Below, piece after piece: positions 58,473 to 64,000 of a DNA stretch of 64,000 nucleotides. This DNA is from Bacillota bacterium. GTDB lineage: Bacteria; Bacillota; Clostridia; Oscillospirales; Oscillospiraceae. The position numbers and the translations under genes were made by a program. The first letter of the stretch is position 1, and each line of letters opens with the position of its first letter. Location of the stretch: assembly GCA_021770445.1 (NCBI GenBank), contig JAETQY010000003.1:51531-115530 (forward strand), written 5' to 3'. The notes beneath the pieces are model-generated. The model did not search any database and was not told the DNA's origin. It worked only from the letters and a program-made list of their open reading frames with translations.

Positions 58473-58982
58473 TTGGATAACATCACCCTCATCGGTATGC
58501 CGGGCTCGGGCAAGAGCACCATCGGTGTGCTGCTGGCTAAGGCGCTGGGCTTTCAATTTGTGGACGTGGACCTGCTGATCCAGGAGCGGGAGGGGGCCCT
58601 GCTCCAGGAGATTCTGGACAGCCAGGGGACCCAGGCCTTTCTGGAGGCCGAGGAGCGGGCAGTGCTCAGCCTGGACTGCCGCCATACGGTGATCTCCCCA
58701 GGGGGAAGCGCCGTCTGCCGTGAGAAGGCCGCCCGGCACCTGGGCGCCCTGGGACTTATGGTCTACCTCAACGTCCCTTTGGAGGAGCTGCTCCGGCGCA
58801 TCCGGAACATGTCCCAGCGGGGCATCGCCATGGAGCCGGGCCAGACTTTGGCCGATGTGCTGGCCTACCGTGACCCCCTTTACCGCAAATACGCCGATCT
58901 GATTGTGGACTGTCCCCCGGGACAGCCCCTAGACCAGACGGTGCAGCTGGTGCGCACCGCCCTGAGGGAGCGCGGCGGCTGA
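58473..58982 (+). CDS. shikimate kinase-like P-loop kinase
   Basis: A 169-residue P-loop kinase. LIGMPGSGKST is Walker A and FVDVDLLIQ supplies the DxD-like acidic pair. Other shikimate kinase residues are altered: the substrate-binding Arg of the FRxxE block is Leu (AFLEAEE), and the Gly triplet is GGS (ISPGGSAV). AYRDPLYRKYADL keeps the C-terminal Arg. It may be a divergent AroK or a kinase for another small alcohol. TTG at 58473 gives the usual short N-terminus; TTG at 58461 is possible. No other aromatic-pathway gene is near. Confidence 0.7.
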   Translation: MDNITLIGMPGSGKSTIGVLLAKALGFQFVDVDLLIQEREGALLQEILDSQGTQAFLEAEERAVLSLDCRHTVISPGGSAVCREKAARHLGALGLMVYLNVPLEELLRRIRNMSQRGIAMEPGQTLADVLAYRDPLYRKYADLIVDCPPGQPLDQTVQLVRTALRERGG

Positions 58983-59066
58983 ACAAAACACCCCAGCCCG
59001 CGGGGCGCAGAAGAGCGGGCCGCGCCGGAGAAAGGCTCCTGCGTGAATGAGAAAAGGAAGTATTCG

Positions 59067-60974
59067 ATGCAATCCGTGCAATTTAGAGACCTGGGGCTGA
59101 ACGCCCCCATCCTGAGAGCCCTGGAGGAGCAGGGCTACAAGAGGCCGTCCCCCATCCAGGAGAAGGCCATCCCCCCCGCCCTGGAAGGGCGGGACGTGCT
59201 GGGCTGCGCCCAGACGGGCACCGGCAAGACCTGTGCCTTCGCCACCCCCATTTTGCAGCGCCTGGAGGCCAAAACCGGCCCCAAGCGGCCCATCCGGGCG
59301 TTGATCCTCACCCCCACCCGGGAGCTGGCCATCCAGATCGGCGAGAGCTTCGACGCCTACGGCAAGTACCTGAAACTGCGCCACACCGTCATCTTTGGCG
59401 GCGTGGGCCAGAATCCCCAGGTGGAAGCCCTGAAGAAGGGCGTGGATATCCTGGTGGCCACCCCAGGGCGGCTCATGGACCTCCACGACCAGGGCTTCGT
59501 CTCCCTGGACAGCCTGGAAATTTTTGTGCTGGACGAGGCCGACCGGATGCTGGACATGGGCTTCATCCACGACGTGCGGAAGATTCTCAAGTGGCTTCCC
59601 CAGAAGAAGCAGACCCTCTTCTTCTCCGCCACCATGCCCCCGGAGATCACCGACCTGGTCAACTCCCTGCTGAAAAACCCGGTGAAGGTGGCAGTGGACC
59701 CCATCTCCTCCCCGGTGGAGGTCATCCGCCAGTCCGTCTACCTGGTGGACAAGGGGAACAAGACCAATCTGCTGGCCCATCTCATGGAGGAAAAGCAGGT
59801 GAAGAACGCCCTGGTGTTCACCCGCACCAAGCACGGGGCCAACAAGGTAGCCCGGGACCTGGCCAAGGCGGGCATCTCCGCCGCCGCCATCCACGGCAAC
59901 AAGAGCCAGACCGCCCGGCAGCAGGCGCTGGCCGACTTCAAGGCTGGGCGGGTCCGCTGTCTGGTGGCCACCGACATCGCCGCCCGGGGGCTGGACATTG
60001 AGGAGCTGTCCCACGTGTTCAACTACAACCTGCCCGAGGTGCCCGAGACCTATGTCCACCGCATCGGCCGCACCGGCCGGGCGGGCCGGGGGGGCGAGGC
60101 CATCGCCTTCTGCGACTTCGGGGAGAAGCCCCTTTTAAAGGACATTGAGAAGCTCATCGGCAAAAAGGTCCCCCTGGTGGAGGACCACCCCTTCCCCATG
60201 CGGGTGTTCGAGGCCCCCAAGCGGGACAAGAACGGCAAGATCATCAACGAGGAGGACCAGGAGGCCCGTCAGGCCGCCCGGGAGCTGCGCCGTCAGCGGG
60301 AGGAGGCCCGAAAGGCCGCTGAGGAGGCCAGACAGGCCGCCCAGCTGGCTGGGCGGGAGGCGGCCAAGGCCACCGAGGCCGCCCCAGCCGAGCCCAAAAA
60401 GAAGCGCCGCCGGAAAAAGAAGGCGGCTGCTACCCCAGAGGAGGTTGTCCTCCGTCCCACCCCGGCCCCCGCTGAGGAGGAGGATGCCTTCGACTACCTG
60501 CCCACCCCTCCCACCGCCCCCAAGCGGGGGGTGCGGCCCGGCGCCCTGCTGGACACCGGCGACGCCATGCCCAACACTGAGTTCCACCGTCCCAACCCCC
60601 TGGACAGCGACACCATCATGGACGCCACCGCCCGGCTGCTGGCCCCTAAGCGGTCGCTGCTGTCCTCCATCCTGCCCAAGCCGGCGGAGAAAAAGAAATC
60701 TCAGCCCCAGAAGGCCAGACAGGCCAAGGCGGAGGAGCCCCGGAAGTCGAAACAGACAAAGCAGGAGCAGCCCAAGACCCAGAAGGGCCGAAAGCCCGCC
60801 CCGGAGAAGCAGGTCAAAAAGGCCGCTCCCCCGCCCTCAAAGAAGAGTGGGGCCGCTAAGCCCCCCCGACAGGGCCGCCGGATGCCCCCCGAGCCGCCTC
60901 GGAAAAATCAGCCCAAGGACTCCACTGAGCAGGCCAGCCTGATGAAGCCCTACTATCTGGATATTGACCGGTAA
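59067..60974 (+). CDS. DEAD-box RNA helicase with long basic C-terminal extension
   Basis: A 635-residue helicase. The core, residues 1-370, has the Q motif [26 protein letters not shown], motif [32 protein letters not shown] and [13 protein letters not shown]. Residues 400-635 are a low-complexity tail rich in Lys, Arg, Ala, Glu and Pro, probably disordered and RNA-binding. It likely acts in ribosome assembly or mRNA turnover. ATG 59067 follows AAAAGGAAG; a GTG eight codons upstream is an alternative. Confidence 0.93.
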   Translation: MQSVQFRDLGLNAPILRALEEQGYKRPSPIQEKAIPPALEGRDVLGCAQTGTGKTCAFATPILQRLEAKTGPKRPIRALILTPTRELAIQIGESFDAYGKYLKLRHTVIFGGVGQNPQVEALKKGVDILVATPGRLMDLHDQGFVSLDSLEIFVLDEADRMLDMGFIHDVRKILKWLPQKKQTLFFSATMPPEITDLVNSLLKNPVKVAVDPISSPVEVIRQSVYLVDKGNKTNLLAHLMEEKQVKNALVFTRTKHGANKVARDLAKAGISAAAIHGNKSQTARQQALADFKAGRVRCLVATDIAARGLDIEELSHVFNYNLPEVPETYVHRIGRTGRAGRGGEAIAFCDFGEKPLLKDIEKLIGKKVPLVEDHPFPMRVFEAPKRDKNGKIINEEDQEARQAARELRRQREEARKAAEEARQAAQLAGREAAKATEAAPAEPKKKRRRKKKAAATPEEVVLRPTPAPAEEEDAFDYLPTPPTAPKRGVRPGALLDTGDAMPNTEFHRPNPLDSDTIMDATARLLAPKRSLLSSILPKPAEKKKSQPQKARQAKAEEPRKSKQTKQEQPKTQKGRKPAPEKQVKKAAPPPSKKSGAAKPPRQGRRMPPEPPRKNQPKDSTEQASLMKPYYLDIDR

Positions 60975-60981
60975 TAAAAAC

Positions 60982-61007
60982 GGGCCGCCGAGGGCGGCGG
61001 CCCCTAC
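60982..61007. repeat. single unit of the GGCGGCGGCCCCTAC palindromic repeat
   Basis: GGGCCGCCGAGGGCGGCGGCC ending CCCCTAC matches the right unit of 4530-4593 and the first unit of 27795-27850. It lies in the 61-base gap between the helicase and the CoA-transferase and may end or pause transcription. Confidence 0.7.
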
Positions 61008-61035
61008 ATAAAAAACATATACGGAGGAGATCAAT

Positions 61036-62373
61036 ATGGATTATCAAGCCCTTTACCAGCAGAAGCTGACCACCCCTGAGCAGGCGGTGAAGGTGGTCAA
61101 GTCGGGCGACTGGGTGGACTACGGCTGGTGCACCAACCACCCCGTGGCATTGGACCGCGCCCTGGCCGCCCGGAAGGACGAGCTGTCCGACGTGAAGGTC
61201 CGCGGCGGCGTCACCATGTGGATGCCCGAGATCGCCAAGGCCGACGACGCCGGGGACCACTTCACCTGGAACTCCTGGCATTGCTCCGGCGTTGACCGGA
61301 AGATCATCAGCAAAGGGATGGGCTTCTTCGCCCCCATGCGCTACTCCGAGCTGCCCCGGTTCTACCGGGAGAACGTGTCCGTGGACGTGGCCATGATCCA
61401 GGTCACCCCCATGGACAGCCACGGCAATTTCAGCTACGCCCTGGCCGCCTCCCACCTCCACGACATGCTGGACAAGGCTAAGGTGGTCATCGTGGAGGTC
61501 AATCAGAACATGCCCTGGGTCTACGGCCTCACCGGCAGCGAGATCAACATCGCCGACGTGGACTACGTGGTGGAGGGGGACAACCCCGCCGTGGCCCAGC
61601 TGGGCGGCGGCGGCGAGCCCACCGACGTGGACCGGGCGGTGGCCAAGCTCATCGTGGAGCAAATCCCCAACGGTGCCTGCCTCCAACTGGGCATCGGCGG
61701 CATGCCCAACACCGTGGGCTCCATGATCGCCCAGTCCGACCTGAAGGACCTGGGCGTCCACACCGAGATGTACGTGGACGGCTTTGTGGATATGGCTCTG
61801 GCGGGCAAGCTCACTGGCCGGAATAAGGCCGTCGACAAGGGCCGGCAGGTCTACGCCTTCGCCGCTGGCACCCAGAAGCTTTACGACTACGTGGACCGCA
61901 ACCCCGCCGTCATGGCCGCCCCGGTGGACTACACCAACGACGTCCGCGTTCTGGCCCAGCTGGATAACTTCATCTCCATCAATAACGCCATCGACATGGA
62001 CCTCTTCGGCCAGGTCAACGCCGAGTCTGCCGGTCTGAAGCATATCTCCGGTACCGGCGGCCAGCTGGATTTCGTTATGGGGGCCTACCTGTCCAAGGGG
62101 GGCAAGAGCTTTATCTGCATGTCCTCCACCGTCACTGGCAAGGACGGCTCCGTTAAGAGCCGCATCGTCCCCACCCTCACCCCCGGCTCCATCGCCACCG
62201 ACCCCCGATCCTGCGTGCAGTACATCGTCACCGAGCACGGCATGATTAACCTCAAGGGCCTGTCCACCTGGGAACGGGCCGAGGCCATCATCTCCATCGC
62301 CGATCCCCAGTTTAGGGAACAGCTCATCCAGGACGCCCAGAAGATGGGCATCTGGAGAAGGAGCAACAAGTAA
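61036..62373 (+). CDS. acetyl-CoA hydrolase/transferase family CoA-transferase, butyryl-CoA:acetate or 4-hydroxybutyrate type
   Basis: A 445-residue class I-type CoA-transferase. [31 protein letters not shown] and [13 protein letters not shown], with the catalytic Glu in TEM, and [27 protein letters not shown] are the family signatures. The last block is typical of the gut butyryl-CoA:acetate (But) enzymes and the close 4-hydroxybutyrate transferases. It would release butyrate and recycle CoA. The two activities cannot be told apart by eye. GGAGGAGA precedes the ATG. Confidence 0.88.
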   Translation: MDYQALYQQKLTTPEQAVKVVKSGDWVDYGWCTNHPVALDRALAARKDELSDVKVRGGVTMWMPEIAKADDAGDHFTWNSWHCSGVDRKIISKGMGFFAPMRYSELPRFYRENVSVDVAMIQVTPMDSHGNFSYALAASHLHDMLDKAKVVIVEVNQNMPWVYGLTGSEINIADVDYVVEGDNPAVAQLGGGGEPTDVDRAVAKLIVEQIPNGACLQLGIGGMPNTVGSMIAQSDLKDLGVHTEMYVDGFVDMALAGKLTGRNKAVDKGRQVYAFAAGTQKLYDYVDRNPAVMAAPVDYTNDVRVLAQLDNFISINNAIDMDLFGQVNAESAGLKHISGTGGQLDFVMGAYLSKGGKSFICMSSTVTGKDGSVKSRIVPTLTPGSIATDPRSCVQYIVTEHGMINLKGLSTWERAEAIISIADPQFREQLIQDAQKMGIWRRSNK

Positions 62374-62375
62374 GC

Positions 62376-62410
62376 AAAAAATCCCGGCCGCAAGGCCGGG
62401 ATTTTCCTTT
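62376..62410. terminator. bidirectional intrinsic terminator
   Basis: AAAAATCCCGGCC and GGCCGGGATTTT pair around GCAA, between the CoA-transferase and the convergent Cys-rich protein gene. Confidence 0.9.
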
Positions 62411-62413
62411 CGC

Positions 62414-63154
62414 TCAGCGCTGGCAGCAGCAGCCGCTGGCGCTGCTGGTGGTGGTAATCGTGTTGGGCGGGAAGAATTCGTCCACAGGGAACTGGACGCA
62501 GCGGAACATGTCGCAGGGGTCCTGCTCGCAGTTGTCATCGCCGCAGCTACAGTCCTTGGTGGGGATGCAGTAGTCGTAGACGGGGATAAGCAGCTGGGTG
62601 TCCCGCTCCAGGCGGATGATGGAGAACTGGCCCAGGGTGATAAACAGCCGGTGCTGATCGCCTCCGGTCACCAGCTCATCGCCGAAGCAGGCGGCCACCG
62701 CCATAGGGATATCCACACAGCCGCAGTCGCAGGGGCGGCACTCGCACACATCCACCAGCTTCAGGCTGAGAATCAGGGGGTCCACCGCCTCCACTACCGC
62801 GGTAGGCAGGTTGGACTGGGGCACACACTGGACCTGGTTCTCGTTGTCCTCAGAGGTAAAGCTCTTGGAGCCGCTCTCACTGCCGAAGAGCACGGTCCGC
62901 TTGCTGAACACAGCCAGGCCGCAGACCTGGACGGGGCGGGCCGCCCCCACAAAGGCGTCGGCGGTGATACGGTAGAAATATCGCACGTCCACAGTATAGA
63001 AGCCCCGGTTGAAGGTGACCGGTTCCACATCAATGTACGCGTACAGCAGCTCGGCGGCCCCGGCCTTGATGGACTGGGCTCGGTCGATCACCTCCTGAGA
63101 GCAGCGGGTGGGGTAAACTCTCAAATCCTCGACGCAGTCCTTGTCGGAAGACAT
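62414..63154 (-). CDS. conserved hypothetical protein with Cys-rich C-terminal half
   Basis: A 246-residue protein. The first 110 residues look like a beta-rich domain (AAELLYAYIDVEPVTFNRGFYTVDVRYFYRITADAFVG). The rest has Cys clusters CECRPCDCGCVD (about 136-147), DCSCGDDNCEQDPCD (about 203-217) and a terminal CCCQ. There is no signal peptide. Similar proteins occur in spore-forming Clostridia, and a spore-layer role is possible but unproven. The ATG at 63154 lacks a strong ribosome site. Confidence 0.65.
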   Translation of the reverse strand: MSSDKDCVEDLRVYPTRCSQEVIDRAQSIKAGAAELLYAYIDVEPVTFNRGFYTVDVRYFYRITADAFVGAARPVQVCGLAVFSKRTVLFGSESGSKSFTSEDNENQVQCVPQSNLPTAVVEAVDPLILSLKLVDVCECRPCDCGCVDIPMAVAACFGDELVTGGDQHRLFITLGQFSIIRLERDTQLLIPVYDYCIPTKDCSCGDDNCEQDPCDMFRCVQFPVDEFFPPNTITTTSSASGCCCQR

Positions 63155-63229
63155 AGCATCTTATATACTATTTTCTTGTCGGAAACATCAGTTCTCTGCG
63201 GCTAATCTCATAGAGAGTTCCCCGCCCGA

Positions 63230-63979
63230 TCATTTCTTGCTGCGCAGCACCATGGCGGCACACTCGGCCCGGGACACCAGGTCCTGGGGTCGCTTGCCGT
63301 CGGAGATGCCCGCCACTCTGGCCGCGTCCCACTCACCGTTATCCTTGGCCCAGGCGGGCACAGGCTTCTCCCCCAGCTCCTTGCGGTAGCGGTCCATAAA
63401 CTCCTTCCACTGCTCGTATGTCACGCTCTCTTCCTCCTCATAGCTCACGTAGGGCAGCAGGCCCCACTTCTTCCAGGTCCGGGTGTTGTACCCGGCCTTT
63501 TTCCCCAGATTGCCCACGGCGGTGATCTGCACCCCGTTGGCCCACTTGGGAGTGCACTCCACGGCCAGGCCCTCCCGGATGTACAGACCGATATGGCCGG
63601 GCATCCACACCGCCGCCCCGGGGACGATATCCCGGAAGTTATCAGTCACGCCCTTGCACAGCCGGATCATCCCGTCGGCACTCACGTCGGGCACGCCGCC
63701 GGAGCCGTACCGCGCCCCGCCGTAGTTGGCGGCAGGGTCGCCCTCCCAGCCCCACAGAACGCCCTTGATGAGGTTGACGCAGTCGAAGCCGAAGGTGTCC
63801 GTCGTGGCGGCGTTAATCATCTTAGTGCGGGCGGCAGCTCGGTTGTACTCATGGTTCTGGGTGTACCGCTTTTTGTTGGCGGCAGTCATGGGGGCCCCGA
63901 AGCAGCCCATGACATACAGGGTCCTGTAGTTCTTTGCCACGTCCACACAGCGGCCCACCAGCTCTTGGGCGGTCATCAT
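63230..63979 (-). CDS. NlpC/P60-like cysteine hydrolase with C-terminal SLH-like segment
   Basis: A 249-residue protein. FGFDCVNLIKGVLWGW gives the catalytic Cys and GAAVWMPGHIGLYIREG the catalytic His of an NlpC/P60-type amidase; the form is common in phage lysins of this bacterial order. The final 50 residues (ARVAGISDGKRPQDLVSRAECAAMVLR) resemble a single SLH repeat. No signal peptide is present, as in lysins released through holins. Two ATG codons (63979 and 63976) follow AAGGT. No other phage gene is seen before the window ends. Confidence 0.75.
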   Translation of the reverse strand: MMTAQELVGRCVDVAKNYRTLYVMGCFGAPMTAANKKRYTQNHEYNRAAARTKMINAATTDTFGFDCVNLIKGVLWGWEGDPAANYGGARYGSGGVPDVSADGMIRLCKGVTDNFRDIVPGAAVWMPGHIGLYIREGLAVECTPKWANGVQITAVGNLGKKAGYNTRTWKKWGLLPYVSYEEEESVTYEQWKEFMDRYRKELGEKPVPAWAKDNGEWDAARVAGISDGKRPQDLVSRAECAAMVLRSKK

Positions 63980-64000
63980 ACCTTGTCACCGTCCTGCTGG

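Noticed and set aside
63230..63979. Prophage indicated by the lysin-like NlpC/P60 gene
   Set aside because: No holin, tail, capsid or integrase genes are in the window. The gene is at the very end, so a prophage to the right cannot be excluded but is not supported here.

Overview
The window reads as chromosome of a high-GC, Gram-positive gut anaerobe of the Clostridia, most like the Oscillospiraceae (Flavonifractor / Lawsonibacter / Pseudoflavonifractor type). Reasons: one-chain PurL, type III glutamine synthetase, an Rnf-type membrane complex, a butyryl-CoA/4-hydroxybutyrate-type CoA-transferase, a DUF1540 protein, copper-amine-oxidase-like stalk domains, near-consensus sigma-A promoters and strong AGGAGG ribosome sites. 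Genus is an inference.

Layout. 1-4435: a partial Cys-rich repeat protein, a small protein, a CPA2 antiporter and an SGNH + MBOAT acyltransferase pair. 4530-10737: polA, a small membrane protein, a papain-like protein, a CPBP protease, rimI and tsaD. 10738-12506: a 531-bp intergenic region with DnaA-box-like sites, then the infC-rpmI-rplT operon behind a long leader; infC appears to start at AUC. 12513-16207: a GlnK/GlnL-type two-component system followed by the glutamate symporter gltS. 16206-19696 (minus): five genes joined by overlapping stop/start codons (YqeG phosphatase, endonuclease IV, M24 peptidase, YpsA-like protein, QueH). 19778-22771: a hypothetical protein and a secreted GH26-like protein. 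22910-26639: a reduced rnfC-rnfDG-rnfA operon. 26647-35214: DUF1540 protein, membrane protein, pgeF, a peptide-binding lipoprotein, purL and a TIM-barrel protein.

35276-40351 is the accessory-looking part: three tRNAs, a Pro-rich lipoprotein, a hairpin-rich non-coding stretch, flavodoxin, a Nudix gene remnant, a RecB-like-nuclease/DUF2075-helicase fusion, a helicase remnant and crcB. Its base composition is visibly less GC-rich from about 36800 on.

40389-48519 is a nitrogen block: a minus operon glnN(GSIII)-asnB-purC-pyrG with a strong terminator hairpin at the very 5' end of its transcript, divergent from a short type I glutamine synthetase and an ANTAR regulator. 48562-63979 holds membrane proteins, a K+ channel, a BTAD regulator with a degenerate GGDEF-like domain, a phosphoesterase, DUF2156, a DUF4358 + SGNH pair, DegV, an NhaC-type antiporter, a shikimate-kinase-like gene, a DEAD-box helicase, the CoA-transferase, a Cys-rich protein and an NlpC/P60-like hydrolase.

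The strongest leads are the Rnf cluster without RnfB and RnfE but with a fused RnfD-RnfG, the nuclease-helicase gene in the mosaic region, the attenuator-like hairpin ahead of the glutamine operon, and a family of inverted GTAGGGG/CCCCTAC palindromic repeats.
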